Shown here piece after piece: positions 50,510 to 58,306 of a DNA stretch of 64,000 bases. The notes beneath the pieces are model-generated. The model was given only the letters and a program-made list of their open reading frames with translations, had not been told where the DNA came from and did no database searches. Both the position numbers and the translations under genes were made by a program. The stretch's first letter is position 1, and each line of letters starts with the position of its first letter. The stretch lies in contig CAJTLS010000003.1 of NCBI GenBank assembly GCA_910577295.1, positions 9,630 through 73,629 of the forward strand. The letters are read 5' to 3'. The stretch is from an uncultured Eubacterium sp. (lineage in GTDB: Bacteria > Bacillota > Clostridia > Lachnospirales > Lachnospiraceae).

Positions 50510-51448
50510 ATGGCAATAAAAAGCGGTTTTTTTGATTCGGTTGATGGCGACCGTGTTTATAATGCGGACGATTTTTCGTCCATTTATGAGGGCATACTAA
50601 AAAATGGAGTAATTCAGGGGTTGGGCGCAGAGTTAAGGGTAACGAGTATTTACGACTATAAAGTCTTTGTCGATAACGGAAAATGTGTGGTAGAAAACAG
50701 ATGGTTAAAAAATGAGGGAAGCAATTGCATCCTGACGGTGGAGCCGGCGCACGAAAACTTAAATAGGATTGATATTGTAGTGTGTGGAGTTTTTGAAAGC
50801 GAAAGAAAGGCCGATATACGGATTATAAAAGGGGCGCCGGCAGCTAATCCGGAAGTACCGGAAGTTGACTTCCCTCATGTAAAACTAGCTCGAATTAATA
50901 TTGGGGGAGGAGCTACATGTATAACAAATGATATGATAGAGGATATACGGGAATACGCAGAACTATGTATGGAAAATGAAGCGATAGAATGGCAAAGCGA
51001 TAAAATATATTTTGTAAGCGATTACCACAATTCAAGGGAAAAAATGCAATTGCTTCCGGCAAAAAAAGGAATTATAATAAAAGACAGAAACAGTAACGGG
51101 GTACATAATTTGCAAATAAGCATATCCGCCGAATTAAAAATGGAAGATAGTACTTATTATAGCAGGCCGATGATATATGCGGAAATACCGGAGCAGTTAC
51201 AGCAACTTGATTTTTCGTCGCTTGTGTATGACGGCTCTATATTAGGCAGTGATGGTATATTGTATAGCTGGCAGGCAAATAAAAGTATAGGGGAGCGTAT
51301 TATCATTACTAGCGACGATGGGAAAAAAATAATTAGAATATGTCCGGTACTGGATTTTGTATCGGAGCTACCGGTTTTAGCGCCGCGCACAATTAGCATT
51401 AATTTATCGGTATTGGCCGCAAAACAGTGGATTAAAAGGGAATATTAA
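50510..51448 (+). CDS. Baseplate / tail structural protein (312 aa)
   Basis: ATG 50510 behind AAGGAGG. The N-terminus IKSGFFDSVDGDRVYNADDF, followed by SSIYEGILKNGVIQGLGAEL, is a well-known head of Clostridia phage baseplate proteins. The C-terminal half (about 160-312) is beta-rich and specific to this phage. It is the last gene before attR, so typical fibre genes are missing here and appear instead at 34.2-35.9 kb. Confidence 0.8.
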   Translation: MAIKSGFFDSVDGDRVYNADDFSSIYEGILKNGVIQGLGAELRVTSIYDYKVFVDNGKCVVENRWLKNEGSNCILTVEPAHENLNRIDIVVCGVFESERKADIRIIKGAPAANPEVPEVDFPHVKLARINIGGGATCITNDMIEDIREYAELCMENEAIEWQSDKIYFVSDYHNSREKMQLLPAKKGIIIKDRNSNGVHNLQISISAELKMEDSTYYSRPMIYAEIPEQLQQLDFSSLVYDGSILGSDGILYSWQANKSIGERIIITSDDGKKIIRICPVLDFVSELPVLAPRTISINLSVLAAKQWIKREY

Positions 51449-51455
51449 ACTATAA

Positions 51456-51474
51456 AAAAGTTATTGCAACTTTT
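51456..51474. repeat. Right inverted arm next to attR
   Basis: AAAAGTTATTGCAACTTTT is the exact reverse complement of 15499-15517. It ends 12 bp before the attR core; the left arm begins 2 bp from the core, so the arms are asymmetrically placed. Confidence 0.75.
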
Positions 51475-51577
51475 AGCATTTCAGACCGCCAAATTGTGTC
51501 AGGATTACCTTTGCTAACTGGGCGTTAGTCTTGGTAATATTTACTGGGTATTGCAAGTGTTTTTCATACGTCCACAT
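51473..51577 (-). pseudogene. cotJC: cotJC 5' portion, truncated by the prophage
   Basis: ATG 51577 overlaps the cotJB stop (TAATG). Codons 1-31 give MWTYEKHLQYPVNITKTNAQ followed by LAKVILTQFGG, the conserved CotJC start. The frame then enters prophage DNA and ends after three foreign codons (L-K-C-stop) at 51473. The rest of the gene is at 15497-14969. In the lysogen only a 34-residue peptide is possible. Confidence 0.93.
51486..51497. other. attR core (prophage attachment site)
   Basis: CCGCCAAATTGT, one mismatch from attL. The distance between the 9-bp cores is exactly 36,000 bp. Host sequence (cotJC 5' part) begins to the right. Confidence 0.9.
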
Positions 51578-51840
51578 TAAGAACAACCCCCTTCCCAAGG
51601 CCAAGGGCCTTCTGTCCAAGTCCAGCCGTCGCATGTGTTGACGCCATTAACCCGTATCGGGCCAAAGTGTTCTTCATAATCGCGAACAGCTTCCTTGTAC
51701 ATCTGCTGATATTTGTTATAATAATCCATTGCTTTTTCATCACAAGGATGAGTGTCGAGATAGAGGCCGACATCCAGTACGGCGAAACAAGTCTCCTGAA
51801 CATATTGCATTGCCTTTTCCCGTGAAATCATAGTATTCAT
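51577..51840 (-). CDS. cotJB: Spore coat protein CotJB
   Basis: 87 aa, the family's normal size, when started at ATG 51840, which overlaps the cotJA stop (TAATG) and has GGAAGGAG upstream. Longer in-frame starts would run into cotJA. Motifs: REKAMQYVQETCFAVLDVGL, YLDTHPCDEKAMDYYNKY, and YEEHFGPI. It is the middle member of cotJABC, expressed in the mother cell under SigE in Bacillus and placed in the coat. Confidence 0.93.
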   Translation of the reverse strand: MNTMISREKAMQYVQETCFAVLDVGLYLDTHPCDEKAMDYYNKYQQMYKEAVRDYEEHFGPIRVNGVNTCDGWTWTEGPWPWEGGCS

Positions 51841-52082
51841 TAATAGCCGCATCTCCTTCCGTAGGAGCATTTTTGTGGTTTTGACTGAGCGCAGCCGCAA
51901 GAATTAGAATGTGGCTGCTGTGGCATTTTCTTTGCCTGACAGGCAGCCTGTGCGCCAACAAACGGGAAAATCAGGTCTTCAAAGATTGTGCCCTGTTTGA
52001 GTCCGCAGCCGGCTTCTAAAACATTTTCAAAAGGCTGCCATGGTACATAAGCCATTGCCAATGGTTTGTTAGAAAGCTTCAT
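51840..52082 (-). CDS. cotJA: Spore coat associated protein CotJA
   Basis: 80 aa, ATG 52082 behind AAGGAG. It contains the conserved AMAYVPWQPFENVLEAGCGL and GTIFEDLIFPFVG segment and a Cys-rich tail (NSCGCAQSKPQKC). First gene of cotJABC. CotJA is needed for CotJC assembly into the spore in Bacillus. The operon is intact up to the prophage junction. Confidence 0.92.
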   Translation of the reverse strand: MKLSNKPLAMAYVPWQPFENVLEAGCGLKQGTIFEDLIFPFVGAQAACQAKKMPQQPHSNSCGCAQSKPQKCSYGRRCGY

Positions 52083-52111
52083 AGAAACTCCTTAATTTTT
52101 TTGTTATCCTA

Positions 52112-52140
52112 TATTTATGTAGAAAAGTGTCGAATGTGAC
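52112..52140 (-). promoter_or_regulatory. Possible SigE-type promoter of cotJ
   Basis: On the minus strand GTCACATT - 13 bp - CATAAATA, about 30 bp upstream of cotJA. The boxes resemble the sporulation SigE consensus (GTCATATT / CATACAAT) at normal spacing, but match only in part. Confidence 0.4.
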
Positions 52141-52222
52141 AGAAAAAGTAATGAAATAGATGCGGTTTTTCAGTATTTTTGTGATAAAAAATTTCATAAT
52201 AAAAAAATAAAAATAATTTAGC

Positions 52223-52251
52223 TTGACAAACCTGTCTTATACGTGTATTAT
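52223..52251 (+). promoter_or_regulatory. Sigma-A promoter of perR
   Basis: TTGACA - 17 bp - TATTAT, about 40 bp upstream of ATG 52292. Confidence 0.85.
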
Positions 52252-52277
52252 AATAACAGTAATCATTACTATTATTA
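52251..52277 (+). promoter_or_regulatory. Per/Fur-box palindrome in front of perR
   Basis: A 27-bp near-perfect palindrome centred on C52264: arms TAATAACAGTAAT and ATTACTATTATTA have one mismatch pair. It starts at the last base of the -10, so bound PerR would block its own transcription. Confidence 0.8.
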
Positions 52278-52291
52278 AAGGAGCGTGGACA

Positions 52292-52702
52292 ATGTCAGGT
52301 CTAAAGTATAGCAGACAGCGGGAAGCTGTTTTAATTTACTTACGTTCCACGAACTCCCATCCTACAGCGGAAAATGTTTATACAGAAATCCGCAAAGAGT
52401 TTCCTAAAATCAGTTTGGGAACGGTGTATCGGAATTTGAATCTGTTAGTAGAGCAAGGGGAGATACTCCGTTTAAATTGTGGAGATGGTGTGGAACATTA
52501 TGATGCCACGATACAGCCACACAACCATTTTATTTGCCGCCAGTGCGGTGTGGTAATTGACCTCGAGATGGTATCCATCGAGCAGGTTGATGAGGAGGCA
52601 AAAAGAAACTTTGCAGGACGGATAGACGGACATGAAATCTATTTCTACGGCGCCTGCGAAAAGTGTTTAAAACCGTTTAAATCGAATGGAAAGCGGTTAT
52701 AA
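52292..52702 (+). CDS. perR: PerR-type Fur-family peroxide regulator
   Basis: 136 aa from ATG 52292, behind AAAGGAGCG. Winged helix (KYSRQREAVLIYLRSTNSHP, ISLGTVYRNLNLLVEQGEI), the DGVEHYDATIQPHNHFIC metal site with His ligands, and two CxxC pairs (CRQCG and CEKC) that bind structural zinc. This ordering and the DNA-binding helix match PerR rather than Zur. It probably represses itself and the rubrerythrin gene directly behind it until peroxide oxidises its His ligands. Confidence 0.9.
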   Translation: MSGLKYSRQREAVLIYLRSTNSHPTAENVYTEIRKEFPKISLGTVYRNLNLLVEQGEILRLNCGDGVEHYDATIQPHNHFICRQCGVVIDLEMVSIEQVDEEAKRNFAGRIDGHEIYFYGACEKCLKPFKSNGKRL

Positions 52703-52734
52703 TAAAAAAATAATATATAAGGAGAGAATTTATC

Positions 52735-53277
52735 ATGAAAAAATTTGTATGTACCGTATGTGGTTATGTTTACGAGGGAGAAAGTGCACCGGAGCAGTGT
52801 CCGGTATGTAAGGCTCCAGCAGAGAAGTTCAAGTTACAAGATGGAGAGAGAGAATGGGCAGCAGAGCATGTAGTAGGCGTTGCCAAAGGCGTGAGTGAGG
52901 ATATTGTTGCTGACCTGCGTGCAAACTTTGAGGGTGAGTGTTCCGAGGTAGGTATGTATCTTGCAATGGCGCGTGTTGCTCATCGCGAGGGATATCCAGA
53001 AGTTGGTTTATACTATGAGAAAGCTGCTTGGGAAGAGGCAGAGCATGCTGCTAAGTTTGCAGAATTGCTCGGAGAAGTAGTTACGGATTCGACAAAGAAG
53101 AACTTAGAGATGCGTGTTGACGCAGAGAATGGCGCTACAGCAGGTAAATTTGACCTTGCAAAGAGAGCTAAGGCAGCAGATTTGGATGCCATCCATGACA
53201 CCGTACATGAAATGGCAAAAGATGAGGCAAGACATGGAAAAGCATTTGAGGGCTTGCTGAAGAGATATTTTGGATAA
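52735..53277 (+). CDS. Reverse rubrerythrin (NADH-dependent peroxidase type)
   Basis: 180 aa, ATG 52735 behind AAGGAG. N-terminal rubredoxin iron site (CTVCGYVYEG, CPVCKAPAEKF) precedes the four-helix diiron domain (FEGECSEVGMYLAMARVAHR, KAAWEEAEHAAKFAELLGE, DEARHGKAFEGLLKRYFG). This 'reverse' order is typical of clostridial peroxide scavengers. It is 32 bp after perR and has its own terminator, so the two form a peroxide-response operon. Confidence 0.93.
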   Translation: MKKFVCTVCGYVYEGESAPEQCPVCKAPAEKFKLQDGEREWAAEHVVGVAKGVSEDIVADLRANFEGECSEVGMYLAMARVAHREGYPEVGLYYEKAAWEEAEHAAKFAELLGEVVTDSTKKNLEMRVDAENGATAGKFDLAKRAKAADLDAIHDTVHEMAKDEARHGKAFEGLLKRYFG

Positions 53278-53304
53278 GAGAAAAGTGGCAGAATGAATAT
53301 AGAA

Positions 53305-53339
53305 GAGGAATAAGCGTATGAACGCTTATTCCTCTTTTT
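53305..53339. terminator. Strong terminator between rubrerythrin and psiE-like genes
   Basis: GAGGAATAAGCGT - ATGA - ACGCTTATTCCTC, a perfect 13-bp stem, then TTTTT. It overlaps the end of the minus-strand gene and may serve both. Confidence 0.9.
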
Positions 53340-53736
53340 CTATCGTATGGGAAAAAGAATCCGATCCTTTCGGGGAGACAAAAATCTTTCGGATGATAAT
53401 TACTAAGGCGACGCCGACAATTGTCAGGAGATTTTCCAGTGAGGAAGTTTCGTGTACAATCATGTGTCGGGAAATACAAAACATCATTACTTCCAGAACG
53501 GTTCCGGCGCCCGGACGACAGAGCATTTTAAACAGCTCAATGCCGATAATAATATCCAGTACCCGTTCCATAAAACTGCGAAGTGAAGCTGTCTCCGTTC
53601 GATGTATCCAAAAGTTGTAAAAAGGCTCCCACAGGGAAATGATGGCAATTATGACGGCCGCAATCACGATAATTGCCATGAAACGCTCTAAAATTTCACC
53701 TAACTTATTTCCATATTTTCGTAATTTATCTGTCAT
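53326..53736 (-). CDS. PsiE-like integral membrane protein
   Basis: 136 aa, ATG 53736 behind GGGGAGG. Four hydrophobic segments (FMAIIVIAAVIIAIISLW, VLDIIIGIELFKML, TVLEVMMFCISRHMI, LLTIVGVALVIIIRKIFV) and the overall pattern match the phosphate-starvation-inducible PsiE family. The function of this family in Firmicutes is not established. It is convergent with rubrerythrin. Confidence 0.75.
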   Translation of the reverse strand: MTDKLRKYGNKLGEILERFMAIIVIAAVIIAIISLWEPFYNFWIHRTETASLRSFMERVLDIIIGIELFKMLCRPGAGTVLEVMMFCISRHMIVHETSSLENLLTIVGVALVIIIRKIFVSPKGSDSFSHTIEKEE

Positions 53737-53889
53737 AAATCCTCCCCAATTTTCTTATAAGTCGTTCCATTTTATACAGCCAGTAAATTCAGTATACCAT
53801 TTTTTCCCTTATATTCAAAGTTTTTTTCGGGAGGAAATGCCCGAATTTTACTTTTTGTACCATTCGCGGAGAAGAATTAATAATTTGTC

Positions 53890-53918
53890 TTGAAGCAGGA
53901 CAGTCTTTGTGCTATACT
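53890..53918 (+). promoter_or_regulatory. Promoter of secDF
   Basis: TTGAAG - 17 bp - TATACT, 66 bp upstream of ATG 53984. A weak TTCGGG/CCCGAA hairpin with T tail (53826-53855) precedes it. The rest of 53737-53983 shows nothing else. Confidence 0.75.
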
Positions 53919-53983
53919 ATACACTTGAGTAATGCTAGATGGACATACTCAATGAAGTTCGAAAGGAAAAGGAGATAAAGAAC

Positions 53984-56254
53984 ATGAATAGCAAGGTAAA
54001 GGGCGTATTACAGATTCTGCTCGTCCTAGTGTTGATTGCTGCATTTGCTTTTGTGGCAGGAAAAGGATTAGGAGCCGGACATCGAGGTAGCGCAAAGAAC
54101 ATCCGACTGGGATTAGATTTGAAAGGCGGCGTCAGTGTCACTTATCAGGCTTATGTGACAGACGATAAGGGAAAGAGAACCGGCGAAGCGCCAACAGAGA
54201 CGGCAATGTCGGATACGATTTACAAGATGCAGAAACGTGTTGAGAGTTTAGAGAGTACGGAAGCTGCCGTATATCAGGATGGAAACGACAGAGTAACCAT
54301 CGATATTCCGGGTGTAAGCAATTCCAAAAAAGTTTTGCAAGAGCTCGGTAAGGCGGGAGCGCTGCAGTTTATTTTGTTTACGGATTTAAAGAAAAAAGAT
54401 GGCGGTACTCCATCCGAAGGGGATGAAGTAGTCTATGAAAAAGATAAAGTCCTGATGACAGGAGATATGATCGAAGATGCGAGTGCCGGAACACAGCAGA
54501 AAAACGGTACGGGAAGTACACAAAACGTTGTTCAGTTGAAGTTCAAGGGCAAAGGGGTAAAGAAATTTGCTTCTATTACCGGCGACCACGTAGGCGAGCA
54601 GTTAGCGATTGTCTATGATGAAAAAATGGTTTCCGCACCGACGCTGCAATCTGAGATTTCGGATGGCGAGTGTGTGATTGAAGGTAAATTTACGTTTGAA
54701 GAAGCCGACCAGTTAGCGTCGACACTTCGTATTGGCGCCTTGCCGTTAGAGTTGGAAAATATCCATGATAATATTGTAGGTGCCACGCTCGGTAGTCAGG
54801 CGTTAAATACAAGTTTGCTGGCTGGTGTGATTGGTCTGATATTAGTAATTATCTTTATGATTGTTATGTACCGTGTACCGGGGGTAGCTGCCGGCATTGC
54901 GTTGATTTTTTATGTAGGAGCTATGCTGCTTGCCCTCAATGGCTTAAATGTCACACTGACTTTGCCGGGTATTGCCGGTATTGTGTTGAGTATTGGTATG
55001 GCGGTAGACGCCAACTGTATCATCTTTACGCGTATTCGTGAGGAACTGGCAACCGGAAAGACGGTTTCGTCAGCGATAAAGAATGGTTTTTCCAAGGCTT
55101 TGTCAGCGATTATTGATGGTAACGTAACTACGTTGATTGCGGCTCTGGTGTTGTACCTTAAGGGTACGGGTACTGTTAAGGGCTTTGCACTGACATTGGG
55201 AATTGGTATTATTCTTTCTATGTTTACGGCCATCTTCATTACAAGAATGTTAATGAATGCTTTCTGTGCACTTGGTTGTACAAGTGTTAAGCTGTATGGT
55301 GTACAAAAAGAACGTAAGGTGATTAATTTTATCGGCAACTGGAAGAAATATATTATTATCTCAGGAATTGTCTTTGCGGTATGCATCGGCGGATTGGTAA
55401 TTCGTGCTGTATCCGGCGGGCCGTTGTTTAATTATAGTCTGGACTTTGCCGGCGGTAATTCGACGACCGTTGCTCTGGCGGACGGGGCGGCTGTGACGGA
55501 AGATGATAAATCGGCAGCAGAGAGCGTTACGAAAGAAGTGACGGGAGAATTGCCGGAGATATCCGTCTCGGATAATACAAAGCTGGTTGTTCGCACGAAT
55601 GAGTTGAGCGAAGAAAAGGCAGCGCAGTTGAAGACGCAGTTGGCGAATCATTTTAAAGTTGACGAGGAAAAGAGCATCGAGACGTCATTCATCAGTGGTT
55701 CCGTCAGTGACGAGATGAAAGTAGACGCTCTCGTGGCAACATTGATTGCTACGCTGTGTATGCTTCTGTATATTTGGATTCGTTTCCGGAAACTTGCCAC
55801 CGGTGTCAGCGCGGTACTGGCCTTAGTGCATGACGTTATTGTTGTTCTTACCGTATATGTGGTTGCCAGCGCTATCATTCCAGTGGGCGGTACATTTATC
55901 GCTTGTATGTTGACGATAGTCGGTTATTCGATAAATGATACGATTGTCATATTTGACCGTATTCGTGAGAACCGTCAGAAAGCGTCTTCCCGCACCAGTC
56001 TGGCAGAGGTAATCAATAAGAGTATTACGGAAACATTATCACGTTCCATTAATACTTCCGTGACGACGTTTATTATGGTATTTGTATTGGCTGTGCTTGG
56101 TGTAGATTCGATACGTCAGTTTGCGATACCGTTGATTGTCGGTATTATATGCGGATGTTATTCATCGGTTTGTGTCGCTTCTCCATTGTGGTATCTTTTG
56201 TCTGGAAAGGGAGAAAAACAACAGAAAAGTGTCACATATTCAAAGAAGAAATAA
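53984..56254 (+). CDS. secDF: Protein translocase SecDF fusion
   Basis: 756 aa from ATG 53984, behind AAAGGAG; the upstream in-frame ATG has no ribosome site. First half SecD: IRLGLDLKGGVSVTYQ, the periplasmic domains, then the D-box-like ANCIIFTRIREEL helix. Second half SecF: SLDFAGGNSTTV and NDTIVIFDRIRENRQK. Twelve membrane helices in two groups of six are expected. It uses the proton gradient to pull secreted proteins out of SecYEG. The SecD-SecF fusion is common in Firmicutes. Confidence 0.96.
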   Translation: MNSKVKGVLQILLVLVLIAAFAFVAGKGLGAGHRGSAKNIRLGLDLKGGVSVTYQAYVTDDKGKRTGEAPTETAMSDTIYKMQKRVESLESTEAAVYQDGNDRVTIDIPGVSNSKKVLQELGKAGALQFILFTDLKKKDGGTPSEGDEVVYEKDKVLMTGDMIEDASAGTQQKNGTGSTQNVVQLKFKGKGVKKFASITGDHVGEQLAIVYDEKMVSAPTLQSEISDGECVIEGKFTFEEADQLASTLRIGALPLELENIHDNIVGATLGSQALNTSLLAGVIGLILVIIFMIVMYRVPGVAAGIALIFYVGAMLLALNGLNVTLTLPGIAGIVLSIGMAVDANCIIFTRIREELATGKTVSSAIKNGFSKALSAIIDGNVTTLIAALVLYLKGTGTVKGFALTLGIGIILSMFTAIFITRMLMNAFCALGCTSVKLYGVQKERKVINFIGNWKKYIIISGIVFAVCIGGLVIRAVSGGPLFNYSLDFAGGNSTTVALADGAAVTEDDKSAAESVTKEVTGELPEISVSDNTKLVVRTNELSEEKAAQLKTQLANHFKVDEEKSIETSFISGSVSDEMKVDALVATLIATLCMLLYIWIRFRKLATGVSAVLALVHDVIVVLTVYVVASAIIPVGGTFIACMLTIVGYSINDTIVIFDRIRENRQKASSRTSLAEVINKSITETLSRSINTSVTTFIMVFVLAVLGVDSIRQFAIPLIVGIICGCYSSVCVASPLWYLLSGKGEKQQKSVTYSKKK

Positions 56255-56323
56255 ATTGCGTTTCATGTTGAAATTGAGATAGTAGAATTGTTTTATCTTT
56301 CTGCTCAAATATAAAAAAGAGTT

Positions 56324-56356
56324 CCTGTCAGCAGACGAGTTCTGCCGGCAGGTTTT
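56324..56356 (+). terminator. Terminator of secDF
   Basis: CCTGTCAGCAGA with TCTGCCGGCAGG and a TTTTC tail, about 70 bp after the secDF stop. Confidence 0.75.
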
Positions 56357-56391
56357 CTTTTGAATAAGCGCCGCAGAAATAAAATTGTTAG

Positions 56392-56942
56392 GGCACTCGC
56401 TTAATCATTTGTCATTTCAAATTTGTGCACTGCGCGGTTATCATGCGGTATCGTTGTCCTTGTATCACTCCCCGAAAAATTATTATTTCTTTTCGTTTAC
56501 AGAGCGCCGCCGAGCATTGTCTGAGATGTCTGCTGTCGTTTTTCCTGACTTTTGACAGCCCGTTTGCACTAGACCGCTACGCAACGGTGCTAACGCACCA
56601 CCAGAACGATTGTGTTCTTACTGCGGGCAGATGCGAAGCATCTGTTCATGGAAGCAGGATGTCACAAATAAATACATTTATTTTTAACATCCTGCTTCCC
56701 CGAATCGGCACCTTCGGTGCCACCCCGCAGTAATGAGTAACTAAGGTGGTGCGTAAGAACCGGCGAGCGGTCAATGCTGCAAAAGTCAGGAAAAACGACA
56801 GCAGACAGCGAGTTTTGCGAGGGGGCGGCGAAAGATTTCTGTAAACAAAAGAAACAATGTATTTTTCGCTGGGAGTGGATACCGGATGAGATACCGCATG
56901 ATACCCGCTGCCCTGAAAATGACAAATAATTAAGCGATTGCC
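56392..56942. repeat. 551-bp imperfect palindromic element
   Basis: The two halves are inverted copies of each other. Ends: GGCACTCGCTTAATCATTTG... on the left and the reverse complement GGCAATCGCTTAATTATTTG... on the right (24 of 26 terminal bases agree). Shared inner blocks include GTCTGCTGTCGTTTTTCCTG, TTTCTTTT-GTTTACAGA and ATCATGCGGTATC. The centre is a hairpin with arms GCAGGATGT/ACATCCTGC (about 56655-56696). No translatable gene was recognised in it. It could be a MITE-like element or a very large hairpin RNA. Confidence 0.8.
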
Positions 56943-56963
56943 TTATAGAATTGTGTCAAAAAG

Positions 56964-56993
56964 TTGATAAAAATAGGGAAAGTATGATATACT
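56964..56993 (+). promoter_or_regulatory. Promoter of the DUF6273 gene
   Basis: TTGATA - 18 bp - TATACT, about 68 bp upstream of ATG 57061 and 22 bp beyond the palindromic element. Confidence 0.65.
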
Positions 56994-57060
56994 AATAAGA
57001 AATCTGTACGTGATAACATTCGAAATGGGCTGGAAAGCTAAAACTAAGGAGGATTCTGAA

Positions 57061-58173
57061 ATGGCAAAGAATCAGAAAAAGAAAAAAAAGCAAGTCGTTG
57101 AACTGACACCTGCAGAGAAATTTGTTCAGTTAAAAACGTTGAAAAAGGCAACTCGCTGTATGTATGTAGAGCAGGATGTTTATGATGTATATAAGTATTT
57201 GGTAAAATCTTTTGCTGAATTGAGTGAAATTGGGAAAGAGACTTCGTTTGAGGGGTGTGAACAGTGCGCTGCGCTCAGTCAGGAGTGTGAAGTTTTGGCA
57301 GAAGAGTGGAAAAAGAACCATGCGACAGAACGTGTGGAGGAGTCCCGTACGGTTACGACATCGGCAAAAGAGCGGGAGGCACAGGAAAAGGGAAAGAAAA
57401 AGAGTGCCAGCAAGTGGGTAACGATTGCTGCTCTTGTACTTATTATCGGATTTACCATCTGTTATCAGGTGGACACAACAAGATATCAGATTGCCAGAAT
57501 AGGAGAGGCGGCGGGATTTACACAGTGGGCAAAGTCCTCCTATGTGGCGTTGGACGATTACAAAGACAGCAAAGCCCGCATGCTGCAAATACAGAAAAAG
57601 ATAATTCGTGATACGAAAAAGGGGCATATTGTTAAATTTGGCTCTACTCCTGTTATAAATGCTAAAGGAGAGACGGTTCGAACAGATTGTTCATGGATTG
57701 TTCTGGACAAGCAGGAGGATGCTGTATTGCTGACAAAGCAGAGTGCAATAAATGACATACCCTATCATAATACGGACGAGCCGGTTACATGGGAGCAGTG
57801 CGCACTGCGTCAGGAGTTAAATACGACGTTTCTTGAGCAGACATTTTCGCCACAGGAGAAAAGCCTTATTATGGATACTCAGGTGACGTGTAACAACAAT
57901 GAAACATATCAGACCGGAGGCGGTGGGGCGACAACCGATAAGATTTTTATTATGAATGAGGACGAAGTCCGACAATACCGCAAACAGTTGGGTGCGAAGT
58001 TGAAGACAATGCGGCTGCGCACACCGGGAAAAGAAAAGGATACGACTACTTACGTTTCTGCATTGGGTCAGACGGGGGACACGGAAAAAGAAGTGGATAT
58101 TATTGATTACGGATTTCCGGTAGAGCGAAACGGCGCCTGCATCCGTCCGACGATGTGGGTGAATTGTAAGTAA
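57061..58173 (+). CDS. Membrane-anchored DUF6273 protein
   Basis: 370 aa from ATG 57061, behind AAGGAGG. A Lys-rich cytoplasmic head (about 1-120), one membrane helix (VTIAALVLIIGFTICYQV, about 122-139), then an extracellular part with the DUF6273 pattern: CSWIVLDKQEDAVLLTKQSA, EPVTWEQCALRQELNTTFLE, KIFIMNEDEVRQY and NGACIRPTMWVN. The domain is widespread in Lachnospiraceae surface proteins, and its role is not known. Transcribed from its own promoter. Confidence 0.8.
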   Translation: MAKNQKKKKKQVVELTPAEKFVQLKTLKKATRCMYVEQDVYDVYKYLVKSFAELSEIGKETSFEGCEQCAALSQECEVLAEEWKKNHATERVEESRTVTTSAKEREAQEKGKKKSASKWVTIAALVLIIGFTICYQVDTTRYQIARIGEAAGFTQWAKSSYVALDDYKDSKARMLQIQKKIIRDTKKGHIVKFGSTPVINAKGETVRTDCSWIVLDKQEDAVLLTKQSAINDIPYHNTDEPVTWEQCALRQELNTTFLEQTFSPQEKSLIMDTQVTCNNNETYQTGGGGATTDKIFIMNEDEVRQYRKQLGAKLKTMRLRTPGKEKDTTTYVSALGQTGDTEKEVDIIDYGFPVERNGACIRPTMWVNCK

Positions 58174-58210
58174 AATGACGATGTTTTGCCATTATTACAT
58201 GATTTAATGA

Positions 58211-58259
58211 AACTGCCTGAAAGAAATGGCTATTTGGTCTTATTTCTTTTCGGGCAGTT
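58211..58259 (+). terminator. Imperfect hairpin after the DUF6273 gene
   Basis: AACTGCC...AGAAAT pairs with ATTTCT...GGGCAGTT. No T tract follows, so termination is uncertain and it may lie in the leader of the next gene. Confidence 0.45.
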
Positions 58260-58306
58260 GTGCAGTTTATCAACAGCGAAAAGAAGAGGGAAAGGAACGG
58301 TTAAAT

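Larger units (their letters stand above)
15489..51497. mobile_element. Complete-looking siphovirus prophage integrated in cotJC (36,000-bp element)
   Basis: It is bounded by the 9-bp repeat CCAAATTGT and contains a large serine recombinase, a CI-type switch, an early/replication operon, a late activator, lysis genes, terminase, portal, protease, HK97 capsid, connectors, tail chaperone frameshift, tape measure and tail genes. No broken structural gene was seen, so it may be inducible. Morphology inferred is siphovirus (long tape measure of 1,582 aa, Dit, no sheath gene). Base composition is more AT-rich than the host flanks, especially the early region. Confidence 0.93.

Noticed and set aside
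15489..51489. The two attachment cores are exactly 36,000 bp apart
   Set aside because: A round number with no biological meaning; it only shows that the element is a multiple of three, which does not matter for frame after precise excision.
56425..56925. Frames of 102 and 87 codons on both strands of the palindromic element
   Set aside because: They mirror each other because of the inverted repeat, are Cys/His/Arg-rich and lack ribosome sites; considered non-coding.
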